In this document: in pieces, positions 51,271-60,132 of the stretch
Position numbering within the stretch: position 1 is the first letter of the stretch
Layout of the letters: every line of letters begins with the position of its first letter
Assembly: GCF_003574445.1 (NCBI RefSeq)
Contig: NZ_KZ984566.1
Span: 55,768 to 119,767 of the forward strand
Direction of reading: 5' to 3'
DNA: 64,000 nucleotides
From: Streptomyces sp. YIM 130001
GTDB lineage: Bacteria > Actinomycetota > Actinomycetes > Streptomycetales > Streptomycetaceae
Notes under the pieces: model-generated
The model's database searches: none
What the model saw: only the letters and a program-made list of their open reading frames with translations
What the model was told of the DNA's origin: nothing
Position numbers and translations under genes: made by a program

Positions 51271-51629
51271 TGCCGCTGCGCGGCGAGCGCGGCGAGCGCG
51301 GCCGGAAAGGCCGGAGCGGTCACAACGGCGTCAACGGCGATAACGGCGTCAACGGCGTCAACGGCGACAACGGCTACTACAACAGGGAGGCCAGGGGAAC
51401 GGTGGACGGGGACGCCGGGGACGACCACGCGATCGAAGTCCATCTGGACCGACTGCTCGCGGAACGCGGCATGACCCTCACCGAGCTCGCGCACCGCGTG
51501 GGCGTCACGCACGCGAACCTCTCCATCCTGAAGAACGGCCACGCCCGCGCGATGCGCTTCACCACGCTCACCCGCATCTGCGAGGAACTCGACTGCCAGC
51601 CGGGCGACCTGCTCGGCTTGCGAAGGTGA
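51270..51629 (+). CDS. Small Cro/CI-type HTH regulator with collagen-like N-terminal tract
   Basis: The C-terminal 65 residues are a typical YozG-like XRE HTH (EVHLDRLLAERGMTLTELAH, VGVTHANLSILKNGHARAMRFTTLTRICEELDCQPGDLL) found beside DUF2975 proteins. If translation starts at the ATG overlapping the previous stop (51270), a leader of 44 residues precedes it, made of eleven successive Gly-X-Y triplets (GERGERGRKGRSGHNG, then NG-rich). GTG 51402 is a rival start, with GGGAGG and AGGGGA upstream, giving a 75-residue protein of the usual size. Third-position GC of the tract is coding-like, so I keep the longer form while noting the doubt. Confidence 0.75.
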   Translation: MPLRGERGERGRKGRSGHNGVNGDNGVNGVNGDNGYYNREARGTVDGDAGDDHAIEVHLDRLLAERGMTLTELAHRVGVTHANLSILKNGHARAMRFTTLTRICEELDCQPGDLLGLRR

Positions 51630-51666
51630 ACTGCCCTACCGCGCACCCTCGTTGAGGGAGTTCGCC

Positions 51667-52497
51667 CTACCGTCGCAGCCGTGCCGTCACCCCGCCCGCC
51701 ACGACTGCCACCACCCCCACGATCACCAGCACCCACACCGACGTCCGCAGCGTCGCCGTCAGCGCGTCGTACACCGCCGCCACCGCGTCCGTCGACACCG
51801 AGGCCGGCAGATCGTCGAGGGTCGCGCGGCGGGCGAGCGCGAGGCCGAGGGCGAGGACGCCGGCCGCGAGCACCACGCCGATCCCGGTCAGGATCATCGC
51901 CCGCGCCCGCCGCGCCGCCAGGGCGACACCGACGAGCGCGCAGACCACCGCCGCCACCGGGAACCAGATACCGGCCGCCTCCAGCATGTGGAACCCCTTC
52001 CGGAACCCGCCGAGATCCACCGAGTCGAGGAGCGTCACCTCGACGTGCGGCACCGGGATCCGGCCCGCGAACGGCACGTCGTCCTCGATGAGCTGCTGTC
52101 GCACCCGCTCCACGACCGGCGCCAGATCGAGCGTGACCTTGTCCGCCGCACCGTCGTCGAGCGCGTCGATGAACGCGTTGTGGGTGGCCCTGGTCGCCGT
52201 GTCCCACGCGCCCTGGTACGCCTTCGTGCCGGCGAACGAGATCACCGCCTCGTGCACGAAGTCCCGCACCGTCCCCTGCAGCGGCCCGACGTCCACGGCC
52301 TTGACGACCTCGTCCGTGACCGCGTCGGCGACCGACGTCCGTACGTCCGGGTCGTCGGCGAGCGGAGCGAGGGTGGCGACGTACCGGTCGGTGTCGGCGA
52401 TCTCGTACTTCGCCCAGGTCGACAGCGCACCGAGCGGCGCGAGGACGCAGGCGACCACGAGAGCTACGGCGGACAGGACACCCCGGGCGATACGCAC
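51667..52497 (-). CDS. Integral membrane protein of unknown function
   Basis: 276 residues; I recognise no named family. One N-terminal helix (VLSAVALVVACVLAPLGALS), an outer domain of about 140 residues (YVATLAPLADDPDVRTSVADAVTDEVVKAVD, APVVERVRQQLIEDDVP) and three C-terminal helices (about residues 176-195, 203-222, 251-271). This topology occurs in many uncharacterised actinobacterial proteins. GTG 52497 is immediately preceded by GAGGG, too close for ideal initiation, so the true start may differ. It converges on the HTH gene. Confidence 0.7.
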   Translation of the reverse strand: MRIARGVLSAVALVVACVLAPLGALSTWAKYEIADTDRYVATLAPLADDPDVRTSVADAVTDEVVKAVDVGPLQGTVRDFVHEAVISFAGTKAYQGAWDTATRATHNAFIDALDDGAADKVTLDLAPVVERVRQQLIEDDVPFAGRIPVPHVEVTLLDSVDLGGFRKGFHMLEAAGIWFPVAAVVCALVGVALAARRARAMILTGIGVVLAAGVLALGLALARRATLDDLPASVSTDAVAAVYDALTATLRTSVWVLVIVGVVAVVAGGVTARLRR

Positions 52498-52602
52498 CCC
52501 TCAAGGCAAGGCGCTCCGGCTCCCGCCCGCGACCGCGCTTGCTGCGCACGAGTGGCACGGCGACCCGGCCGGGGCAACGAAGCAGCGTGCGGACGCGCCG
52601 GA

Positions 52603-52632
52603 GGGCCGGACCATCCGCGGATGATCCGGCCC
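52603..52632 (-). terminator. Nested hairpin after the ABC permease gene
   Basis: GGGCCGGA (52603-52610) pairs with TCCGGCCC (52625-52632) and encloses the palindrome ATCCGCGGAT, 21 bases beyond the permease stop. Confidence 0.75.
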
Positions 52633-52652
52633 CCCGGGTCGTGCCGTACTGC

Positions 52653-53507
52653 CTACTTCCGGTTGTAGAGCCGCATCGTCACCGGCCCGAAGACCGCGAT
52701 GAGAACGCCCGCCCAGCCCAGCGACCAGGCCAGCTCGGCCCCCGGCCAACCGCCGTCCATGAACGTGCGGACCGCGGAGGCGACGTGGGTGACCGGGTTG
52801 TTGTTGACGAACGCCTGCAGCCAGCCCGGCATCGTCTCCGGCTTCACGAAGATGTCGCTCAGGAACGTCAGCGGCATCATCACCATCATCGCGACGCCCA
52901 TGACCGACTTCTCGGTCCGCAGCATCAGACCGAACATGGTCCACACCCACGAGAGACCGAACGAGAAGCCGATGAGCAGCGCGATCCCGGCCACCACACC
53001 GAGCACGCCGCCGTCCGGGCGGTACCCGAGTGCCAGGCCGACGGCCAGGATCACCAGGGACCCGAGGACGTAGCGCAGCATGTCGCCGAGCAGGTAGCCG
53101 ACCATCACCGACGGCCGCCAGATCGGCAGCGTACGGAAGCGGTCGAAGACACCCTTGTCGATGTCCGTGTTGACCGCGACGCCCGTGTACATCGTGATCA
53201 TCACGATGCTCATCACCAGGATGCCCGGCAGCAGGTACTGGATGTACTCCGAGGGCGAGCCCGCGAGCGCACCTCCGAAGAGGTACGTGTACATCACGAC
53301 CATCATGATCGGGAACGCGGTGACGTCGAAGAGCTGCTCCGGCACATGCTTGATCTTGAGCATGGCCCGCCAGCCGAAGGTCACCGATGCGGACAGCGCA
53401 CTCGGCCGCGGCGGCCGCTCCTTGGCGATGAGGAGCTCGGCGAGTGACTCGGTGGAGACCGGCGCGAGTTCCTCGGCTGTCGTCTCGGTGGTCGTCGCGG
53501 TGCTCAT
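52653..53507 (-). CDS. DrrB-type ABC transporter permease
   Basis: 284-residue ABC-2 permease with six helices, in the DrrB group of drug-export permeases: a cytoplasmic leader of about 55 residues, then VTAFPIMMVVMYTYLFGGALAG, the DKGVFDRFRTLPIWRPSVMVGYLLGDMLRYV loop and the late LTFLSDIFVKPETMPGWLQAFVNNNPVTHV signature. It overlaps the ATPase gene by 4 bases. Together they probably export a hydrophobic compound; the substrate is unknown. Confidence 0.92.
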   Translation of the reverse strand: MSTATTTETTAEELAPVSTESLAELLIAKERPPRPSALSASVTFGWRAMLKIKHVPEQLFDVTAFPIMMVVMYTYLFGGALAGSPSEYIQYLLPGILVMSIVMITMYTGVAVNTDIDKGVFDRFRTLPIWRPSVMVGYLLGDMLRYVLGSLVILAVGLALGYRPDGGVLGVVAGIALLIGFSFGLSWVWTMFGLMLRTEKSVMGVAMMVMMPLTFLSDIFVKPETMPGWLQAFVNNNPVTHVASAVRTFMDGGWPGAELAWSLGWAGVLIAVFGPVTMRLYNRK

Positions 53508-54538
53508 GCTGCGGCCTCTTCCTTGCGCGTCGTCGCGGCGGCGGTGTCGGATGCGGTGCCGGCGGGCGTCGCCGGACGGTCGGTCAGGGCGAGGAACACC
53601 TCGTCCAGGCTCGGCTGGCCGAGCGAGAAGTTGTCCACCTGGATGCCTGCGTGCGCCAGTTCGGACAGGGCGCGGGAGGCGCGTTCGCTCGCGCCGCGGC
53701 CGTTGTCCCCGTTGCCCACCCGGGCGGTCAGGGCGACCGGGTCCGGTTCGAGCACGATCTGCGCGTCCAGGACGGTCCGCAGCAGTTCCTCGGCCTGCGG
53801 CCGCTGTTCGGCCTCCCGGAGGCGTACGTGCACGGCGCCCGCGCCGACCGATGCCTTCAGTTCGCCCTTCGTGCCCTCGGCGATCACCCGGCCCTTGTCG
53901 ATGACGGCGATCCGGGACGCCAACTGGTCGGCCTCGTCCAGGTACTGGGTGGTCAGCAGCACGGTCGTGCCCTGCGCGACGACGGCCCGGACGATGTCCC
54001 AGACCTGATTGCGGCTGCGCGGGTCGAGACCTGTGGTCGGCTCGTCGAGGAAGAGCAGGTCGGGGGTGTTGAGGATGGACGCGGCGATGTCGATACGGCG
54101 CCGCATGCCGCCCGAGTAGTTCTTCACCTGCCGGCCGGCCGCCTCGCTGAGTCCGAACGCCTCCAGGAGCTGCTCGGAACGCACCCGCGAGGCGTGCTTC
54201 GAGTGGCCGGTCAGGCGGCCGAGGAGTACCAGGTTCTCGGTGCCGGTCAGGTCCTCGTCGACCGAGGCGTACTGCCCGGTCAGGCTCACCCTGCCGCGTA
54301 CGGCGTCCGCCTCGTGCACCACGTCGTGGCCGAAGACGTGCGCCTGGCCGCCGTCCGGCCGCAGCAGGGTCGCGAGCATCTTCACCGCGGTGGTCTTGCC
54401 TGCGCCGTTGGGCCCCAGTACGCCGTAGACGGTCCCGGCCGGGACGGACAGGTCGACACCGTCCACGGCGCGGTTCTCGCCGAAGGTCTTCACCAGACCG
54501 GCCGTCTCGATCGCCAGGCCGGTCGTCTGCTTGCTCAT
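53504..54538 (-). CDS. DrrA-type ABC transporter ATP-binding protein
   Basis: 344-residue ATPase of the daunorubicin-resistance (DrrA) family. Walker A GPNGAGKTTA near residue 41, signature YSGGMRRRIDIAASI, Walker B LLFLDEPTTGLD and the H-loop region TTQYLDEAD are all intact. The C-terminal ~100 residues are the DrrA-specific regulatory extension (HVRLREAEQRPQAEELL, NFSLGQPSLDEVFLALTDR). Start ATG 54538; the reductase gene lies 32 bases upstream in the same operon. Confidence 0.94.
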   Translation of the reverse strand: MSKQTTGLAIETAGLVKTFGENRAVDGVDLSVPAGTVYGVLGPNGAGKTTAVKMLATLLRPDGGQAHVFGHDVVHEADAVRGRVSLTGQYASVDEDLTGTENLVLLGRLTGHSKHASRVRSEQLLEAFGLSEAAGRQVKNYSGGMRRRIDIAASILNTPDLLFLDEPTTGLDPRSRNQVWDIVRAVVAQGTTVLLTTQYLDEADQLASRIAVIDKGRVIAEGTKGELKASVGAGAVHVRLREAEQRPQAEELLRTVLDAQIVLEPDPVALTARVGNGDNGRGASERASRALSELAHAGIQVDNFSLGQPSLDEVFLALTDRPATPAGTASDTAAATTRKEEAAA

Positions 54539-54570
54539 GTCCGGTTCCCTTCCGGGGAGTTGGAACGCTG

Positions 54571-55134
54571 TCAGGAGGTGTAGGGGCGTACGGCGCGGGC
54601 CTCGCGCAGTGCCAGGCCCCACCATCGGAGCTGGTCGAGCATCGTGCTGACCGCCTGGTCGTCGGGGGGCTGCGGGAGTTCCTCGACGAGGTTCAGACCG
54701 ACCGAGTCCCGCAAACTCATCGCGTGCAGCTCGGTGAACACACAGCGCAGCTGCTCGGTGGCGTAGAGCCCGCGGCTGCCGTATCCGTAGGCCACGTAGC
54801 CGACCGGTTTGGCGTGCCACTCGTCGTAGGCGAAGTCGATGGCCTGCTTGAGGGAGGCGGAGAAGCTGCGGTTGTACTCGGGCGTGACCACGACGAATGC
54901 CTCGGCGCGGTCGATGTGCCGGCAAAAACGCGTCATCGATTCGGTGGCGGTGTGCGGGTAACGGGCCGGGAAGTCCTGGTAGTCGAGCAGATCGACGACG
55001 TCGAGCTCGAGGTCCTCGCGCTTGCCGGCCCGGTCGACGAACCACTCGGCGACCTGCTCGCCGACCCTGCCCTCCCGGGTCGACCCGACAAGGACGGCGA
55101 CCCGCAGCGGCACCTCCGCATCGGTCCTCGTCAT
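54571..55134 (-). CDS. NADPH-dependent FMN reductase-family protein
   Basis: 187-residue flavodoxin-fold reductase. The FMN-binding loop is VLVGSTREGRVGEQVAEWF near residue 13, VVVTPEYNRSFSASLKQAIDF binds the isoalloxazine and dimer interface, and VGYVAYGYGSRG closes the site. Substrates of relatives are quinones, chromate or azo dyes. Start ATG 55134 with ribosome site GAGGAGGGGG. It leads the operon with the DrrAB-type exporter, suggesting that it modifies or detoxifies a redox-active compound that is then exported. A 21-bp palindrome upstream is a candidate operator. Confidence 0.88.
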   Translation of the reverse strand: MTRTDAEVPLRVAVLVGSTREGRVGEQVAEWFVDRAGKREDLELDVVDLLDYQDFPARYPHTATESMTRFCRHIDRAEAFVVVTPEYNRSFSASLKQAIDFAYDEWHAKPVGYVAYGYGSRGLYATEQLRCVFTELHAMSLRDSVGLNLVEELPQPPDDQAVSTMLDQLRWWGLALREARAVRPYTS

Positions 55135-55482
55135 CGTCGCCCCCTCCTCGTCGGCTGAGTCCGGCCGTCCCGTGCGGCCCTCACCCTGAAGGCGCGCGTT
55201 CCGGCCGGGCAGCCGCCAGATCGAATCTGGCGGGACGCGTCTCGCGGCTCGGGGTGGGGCGGGGCCGGTGCAGCGCCGCGCGGTGGCACGGGACAGCACA
55301 CCGTGGTACGGGTCCGTGCTCGGGTGGAGAGGGACGCGGGCGGGGTGTTTCCTTGAGTGAGGGGAGAACCCGCTCAGCCGCGGCAGATGCCGCGGATCCG
55401 GGAGAACCGGGAGGTCAGCGCGGTACGGGAGGTCCGGGCGTATCCGGAGCACCGGGGGACCACGGGAGAAGGAGGCGCGACG
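55135..55482. promoter_or_regulatory. Divergent region of reductase-ABC operon and SH3 gene
   Basis: 348 bases. Apart from the 21-bp palindrome at 55213-55233 and the SH3 gene ribosome site (GGAGAAGGAGG near 55464-55474), I see no gene and no clear promoter boxes. Confidence 0.45.
55213..55233. promoter_or_regulatory. Perfect 21-bp palindromic operator candidate
   Basis: CCGCCAGAT (55213-55221), CGA, ATCTGGCGG (55225-55233). It lies 79 bases upstream of the reductase start. Such sites are typical of TetR or MarR regulators, but none is encoded nearby. Confidence 0.6.
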
Positions 55483-56055
55483 ATGCCCGCTTCTGAGACC
55501 GGCACCAGCCAGCGGCCCCGCGCGAGCACCACCGGCGGCGAGGCCCTGCCACCCCCGTACAGCGCAGACGCGCGCGTACGGCCCTCGCGCGACCCCCACC
55601 GCCGGATCCGCCGCGCCCTGCGCACCGGACTCGGCGGCCTGACCGCAGCCCTCCTCGCCGGCGGCGGCCTGACAGCCGTCGCGGCAGCACCCGCCGCCGC
55701 GGGAACCTCGACCGTCACCGCACCCGCGCACGACTCCGACCCGGACCCCGACGGCGGCGGCCGCTTCGAGATCCACTGGGAGGGCAGCCTCGACCTGCAA
55801 TGGGAGAACGACCGCGGCCACGGGCGCCCGAACTGGGGCACGGTCATCTCCGACTCGGACCTGAACCTCCGCTCGTCCCCCTACGCCGGCGCCTCCCGCG
55901 TCGGCACCCTGCCGCCAGGAGCCAAGGACCGCGTCAGCTGCCGCACCGACGGCGGCACCGTCCACGGCAACTCGTCCTGGTACTGGCTCTCCGGCGCCCG
56001 AGCGTGGGCGGCATCCGTCTACGTGGAAACAGAACGCCGCGTCCCCGAGTGCTGA
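55483..56055 (+). CDS. Secreted SH3-domain protein
   Basis: 190 residues. A long basic leader (RDPHRRIRRALRTGLGG) precedes a hydrophobic signal segment (LTAALLAGGGLTAVAAAPAAAG, about residues 52-73). The mature part ends in a bacterial SH3-like domain (SDLNLRSSPYAGASRVGTLPPGAKDRVSCRTDGGTVHGNSSWYWLSG), a fold that binds cell-wall peptides. Two cysteines (VSCRT, VPEC) may pair. ATG 55483 follows GGAGAAGGAGG. Confidence 0.82.
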   Translation: MPASETGTSQRPRASTTGGEALPPPYSADARVRPSRDPHRRIRRALRTGLGGLTAALLAGGGLTAVAAAPAAAGTSTVTAPAHDSDPDPDGGGRFEIHWEGSLDLQWENDRGHGRPNWGTVISDSDLNLRSSPYAGASRVGTLPPGAKDRVSCRTDGGTVHGNSSWYWLSGARAWAASVYVETERRVPEC

Positions 56056-56169
56056 ACGCCCCCGGAGCGGCCTTCGAGTTGCCGCGCGGGGTGGGGCGGT
56101 GTGCTCTTGAAAGTACGGGGGGTCAGGTGGCCCGCGGGGCGATCCGGGGGCCGGTGAGAGGAGAGCCCC

Positions 56170-56550
56170 ATGGCTCATGTGGCACCTGTAGCACCTCGCA
56201 GTCGGGCGGGCCTCGGGTCCTCGACCTGGATCGCGCCGGTCCTGGCCGTCGTCTACGGCATCTGGGCCGCCGGTATCCACCGCGACGCGGGCCCCATCAC
56301 CTGGGGCAACGTGCTCTTCGGCGTAGTCGCGGGGCTGGCCGCGGCGGCGCTCTACGTCGGCCTTCGAAAGCTGGCGCCGGGCCTGCCGCGCGAGCTCCGC
56401 GCCGCGGCATGGGCAGCGTTCGCGGGCATCGCGTTCGGTTTCCTCTACAGCCTCACGGACGCCAGCATCCTCAGATCGGTGACGATGGCTTCCGTGGTCG
56501 CCGCCGGTGTGGGCGCGCTCGTGTTCTACCGCGCGTACACACGGGAGTAA
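56170..56550 (+). CDS. Small four-helix membrane protein
   Basis: 126 residues with four hydrophobic stretches (about 21-36, 45-64, 80-94, 103-120) and short charged loops (RKLAPGLPRELR). No family recognised. A good ribosome site (GAGAGGAGAG) precedes ATG 56170. It stands alone between the SH3 gene and the convergent STAND ATPase gene. Confidence 0.7.
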   Translation: MAHVAPVAPRSRAGLGSSTWIAPVLAVVYGIWAAGIHRDAGPITWGNVLFGVVAGLAAAALYVGLRKLAPGLPRELRAAAWAAFAGIAFGFLYSLTDASILRSVTMASVVAAGVGALVFYRAYTRE

Positions 56551-56643
56551 CGGCAAACCGAGCCGGGCCCGGCAACACCTCACACCCGCCCGGTACTTGA
56601 GGGCAAGGCCCGCCAGGGCCGTCGCGCTGCACGGGAAGTCCCG

Positions 56644-59600
56644 TCACAGCCACCACTCCGGCACGCCCCCCGAGGGCCGATACGCACAGGTCAACCCCGT
56701 GGAGACCGCGTCCCGCAAATGCGCCCCGAGCGCGGGATGCCGCGCATCGATCCGCCGCAGCGTGTCCCGGATGCGCGCCGTGACGGCCTTCCGCGCCCGC
56801 TCCGCCTCGTCCCCGAGCCGCCGCGCCCGCCCGCCGAGCCCCGCGGCGAGCCGCAGTTCGTCGAGGAGTGCCGCCCGCTCCCGTTCGTACTCCGCCGCGC
56901 GGTCGCTGTCGCCGACGGCCGCCGCCCGGTCGATCTCCTCGTCGAGGCGGTCGAGCCGGCGGCGGTACTGCCGCTTCGCCTCCTCGTCGAGCACCGCGTC
57001 CCCGCCGAGGCTGCCGGCCGCCACGGCCTCCGCACCGCCCTCGGGCGCGAGCAGCCGTACCGCCGGAATGTCGGTGCCGGGGCGGCTCAGGAGCGTCCGC
57101 AGGTCCTTGAGGCCCTTCGCGTCCGGCAGATGCACCGTCGTGCCCTCGTACGTCAGGTTCCACACGGGCCCGTCCGGCCGGAACTGGAAGCCGGTCACGG
57201 GCAGTTCGGCGGGCGGTACGAGAGACGCGGCCGGCACTGGAGCGAGCGACCGCAGCCCCGCGACACGGCGGACGACGTGACGCATGCCGAGCTCCGCCGC
57301 ATCCCGCTCGACCTCGTCGAGCAGGCCGGAGGCGTCGCCGCCGGAGGCGATCCGCGCCTCGGCGAGCCGGGAGCGGGCCTCGATCGACCAGGGCCGAGCC
57401 GTGAGGCGCTCCGCACTGCGGTGGGCGCGCTCGAAGCCGTCGGCGGCGGCGTCCCACTCGCCGAGCGCGGCGTCGCAGACCGCCGTCCAGTGGGCGACGG
57501 GACCGCTGATGTCCCAGCCGAACATGGAGACCGCCCACTGCCCCGCGAGCGGTTCGAGCGCACGGCGGGCCGCGCCGATCAGCTCCGGATCGCCGGAGGC
57601 AGCCGCTGCCTGCGCCTGGAAACGCAGCCGCAGCGGCATGAAGCCACGGTCCGCGTCGGCGCCGCGGGAGAGCAGTTCGCGGGCGTGGGTGACGGCCGCA
57701 TCGGTGTCGCGTGCGCGCTGCGCGAGCCGCGCCCCGTCGGGCCCGGACCCGCCGCCCGCATCGTCGCCCGGTGCCGGGTCGAGCCGACCGAGCCCCCGGG
57801 CCACCGCCGTACCGCTCGCCTCGATCGCGGTGATGCCGGCGAGCAGGCGGGGGGCCGGATGGTGGCGCTCGACATCGTGAGCGATCCGCGCCGCCTCGTC
57901 GGTCCTGCCCTGCAACAGGGCGAGATTCCACCGGTGATGCTCGAGCAGCGCGGTGAAGTGGAGGTACAGATTCAGCCCTTCGCCGGCCCCACGGCTCTCG
58001 GCGAGGAAACTCTCCGACTGCGCGAAGCGCCCGAGCAGCCCGGAGACGATCGACTGGTCGATGGCCATGCTGATGCCGGCCCGTGGCAGCCCCTGCTTCT
58101 CGCAGAACGCCACGTACGCGTGGTACGAGTCCAGGGTGCGCGGATCGCCCAGCTCGAGCAGGGCCACCCAGTGCAGGGCGCGCGCGAACATCTCCCCTTC
58201 GGGATCGCCCCTGCGCCGCGCGATGAGGATCAACTCCTCGATCAGCGCCATGCGTTCGTCCGCCGTGCCGGGACCCCAGATCGCGTGGTGCCGCGCCCAG
58301 AGGCTGAAGCCGAGCGCCTCGTCGTCCTCGTGCCTGCGGGCCAGGACGGCGGTGCGGATGCTGAGGTCCTGGGCGAGCTGTCCGGCCGCCCGGTCGGCTC
58401 CGGCCGGCCCCACCAGGCCCGCGTAGGCCTCGCGCAGCAGCAGGGCAGCGGCCTCGGCGCCGGCCGGATCGCCGTGGTAGGGATTCGCGTACGCGGACAG
58501 GGCGACGCGGGCGAGCAGTTCGGGCTCGCCCAGCTCGCGGGCCACGGCGGTGGCTTCGTCGTAGGTCGCCCGGGCCTCGACGGGCTCGTCGAAGTGGTCG
58601 AGGGCGTCCGCGAGATCGAGCAGGACGAGGACGCGTCCGCCTTGGTCCGGCATGCGCCGCGCGCATGCGTCGGCCCGCCGCAGCTGGGTCAACTGCTCCT
58701 CGTACGCGAGCCGCCCACCGGCGTCGCGCGCGGCGTGCCGCAGCATCCGCACGGCCGCTTCCGGCGCCACGGCGTCGCCGGCCAGGTACGCGTGGCGGGC
58801 CTGGTCGCTGGGGAGCACCTTGTCCGCGAGGGACGGTGCGGCCTCGATGGCGGTGACGACCGCCGCGTGCCGGGCGCCGGCCTCGGTCTCGTCGAACTCC
58901 TCCAGCAGCGTCTCGCGGACCAGATCGTGCGCGAACCCGAAGCGGCCGCTGCCGAGCGCGGTGACGAGCCGGGCCGTGACCGCCTGGCCGAGGAGCCGGT
59001 CCACATGGGCGACCGGGTCGCCCGCGACCGCGGCGAGGACCTGCCGATGGAACTCCCGCCCGAGCACCGAGGCGGTACCGAGCAGCCGGGCCACCGCGGG
59101 TGGCAGCAGGCCGAGCCGGTGCCGCACGGCCTCCCGTACGCCCGGGGCGATCGAGGAGACGGAGCCGCCGCCGGCCCACAGCCGGGCGGTCTGCTCGACG
59201 AAGAACGGGTTGCCGCCCGTCCTGCGCCACACCTCCGCGGCGAGCGCCGGTTCGGGGGCGCGGCCGGCGACGCGGGTGATCAGCTCGCCGGTCTGCTCCG
59301 TGTCCAGTCCGGTCAGGGCGAGGGTGCCGGCCTTGGCGGTGAGCGGGGCGAACTCGGCGCGCAGCGGGTGCCCTTCGGTCTCGACCTCGGCGTCCCGGTA
59401 GGTGCCGACCAACAGCAGCCGCTCGAACCAGGCGTGGCCCGCGGCGAATTCGAGGAGCTTCAGGGAGGCGCTGTCCGACCAGTGCAGATCGTCGAGTACG
59501 ATCATCACGGGCTGCTCCTTGGACACCGTGACGAGGGCCGTGGTCACCGCGTCGTAGACCCGGAACGCGGAGCTCGGGTCGTCGAGCGGGCGGGCCTCGC

Positions 59601-59919
59601 CGAGCAGCGCGCCGAGGCTGCTGCCCGCCGCTTCCTGGGCGGCAGCGAGTGCGTCCTCGCCGACGGCGCGGCGCAGGCCGCGCACCACCTGGACCCACGG
59701 CCAGTAGCCAGGTGCGCTCTGCGAGGACCAGCAGGTGCCGGTGAGGACCAGGGCGCCGAGCTCGCGCGCGGCGCCCGCGGCCTCGGTGACCAGGCTGGTC
59801 TTGCCGATGCCCGCCTCGCCGGTGACGAGCACCAGACCGCCGTGGCTCTTGGCCGTGCGCTCGATGTCCGCGCGCAGCCGGGCCGAGGGGTGGTCGCGCC
59901 CGATGAGTACGGGAGTCAT
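56644..59919 (-). CDS. Large STAND/AAA_16 ATPase with TPR-like region
   Basis: 1,091 residues. N-terminal AAA_16 NTPase (about 1-330): Walker A TGEAGIGKTS at residues 33-42, Walker B VMIVLDDLHW near 140, sensor GTYRDAEV and the GNPFFVEQTARL motif of LuxR/MalT-type STAND proteins. Residues about 420-870 are helical repeats of TPR character. Instead of a LuxR HTH, the C-terminus has a beta-rich domain starting FRPDGPVWNLTYEGTTVHLPDAKGLKDL (about 905-960) and a coiled helical tail (EEAKRQYRRRLDRLDEEIDRAAAVGDSDRAAEYERERAALLDEL in pieces), a combination I recall from other actinobacterial STAND ATPases. It is probably a ligand-sensing ATPase; DNA binding is unproved. ATG 59919 is used, GTG 59940 is possible. 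Confidence 0.82.
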   Translation of the reverse strand: MTPVLIGRDHPSARLRADIERTAKSHGGLVLVTGEAGIGKTSLVTEAAGAARELGALVLTGTCWSSQSAPGYWPWVQVVRGLRRAVGEDALAAAQEAAGSSLGALLGEARPLDDPSSAFRVYDAVTTALVTVSKEQPVMIVLDDLHWSDSASLKLLEFAAGHAWFERLLLVGTYRDAEVETEGHPLRAEFAPLTAKAGTLALTGLDTEQTGELITRVAGRAPEPALAAEVWRRTGGNPFFVEQTARLWAGGGSVSSIAPGVREAVRHRLGLLPPAVARLLGTASVLGREFHRQVLAAVAGDPVAHVDRLLGQAVTARLVTALGSGRFGFAHDLVRETLLEEFDETEAGARHAAVVTAIEAAPSLADKVLPSDQARHAYLAGDAVAPEAAVRMLRHAARDAGGRLAYEEQLTQLRRADACARRMPDQGGRVLVLLDLADALDHFDEPVEARATYDEATAVARELGEPELLARVALSAYANPYHGDPAGAEAAALLLREAYAGLVGPAGADRAAGQLAQDLSIRTAVLARRHEDDEALGFSLWARHHAIWGPGTADERMALIEELILIARRRGDPEGEMFARALHWVALLELGDPRTLDSYHAYVAFCEKQGLPRAGISMAIDQSIVSGLLGRFAQSESFLAESRGAGEGLNLYLHFTALLEHHRWNLALLQGRTDEAARIAHDVERHHPAPRLLAGITAIEASGTAVARGLGRLDPAPGDDAGGGSGPDGARLAQRARDTDAAVTHARELLSRGADADRGFMPLRLRFQAQAAAASGDPELIGAARRALEPLAGQWAVSMFGWDISGPVAHWTAVCDAALGEWDAAADGFERAHRSAERLTARPWSIEARSRLAEARIASGGDASGLLDEVERDAAELGMRHVVRRVAGLRSLAPVPAASLVPPAELPVTGFQFRPDGPVWNLTYEGTTVHLPDAKGLKDLRTLLSRPGTDIPAVRLLAPEGGAEAVAAGSLGGDAVLDEEAKRQYRRRLDRLDEEIDRAAAVGDSDRAAEYERERAALLDELRLAAGLGGRARRLGDEAERARKAVTARIRDTLRRIDARHPALGAHLRDAVSTGLTCAYRPSGGVPEWWL

Positions 59920-60132
59920 GCCTGCAGACGATAGGCGCACGCACTGACAACGAGCGCGCGATTTCCGCGGTGCCCGGTGCCGCTGCGGTCCGCACGCCGC
60001 CGCCGTGCGGTCCTCGCACCTCCGCCGGTACGGGCGCGGACCGCCCGTGGGCCCCGCACGCCGGGAGTCCTTCCCGGCAGCTCGAGTCCCACGGACGGTC
60101 CGCCCTGCCTCTACGCCCAGCTGTCCCCACGT

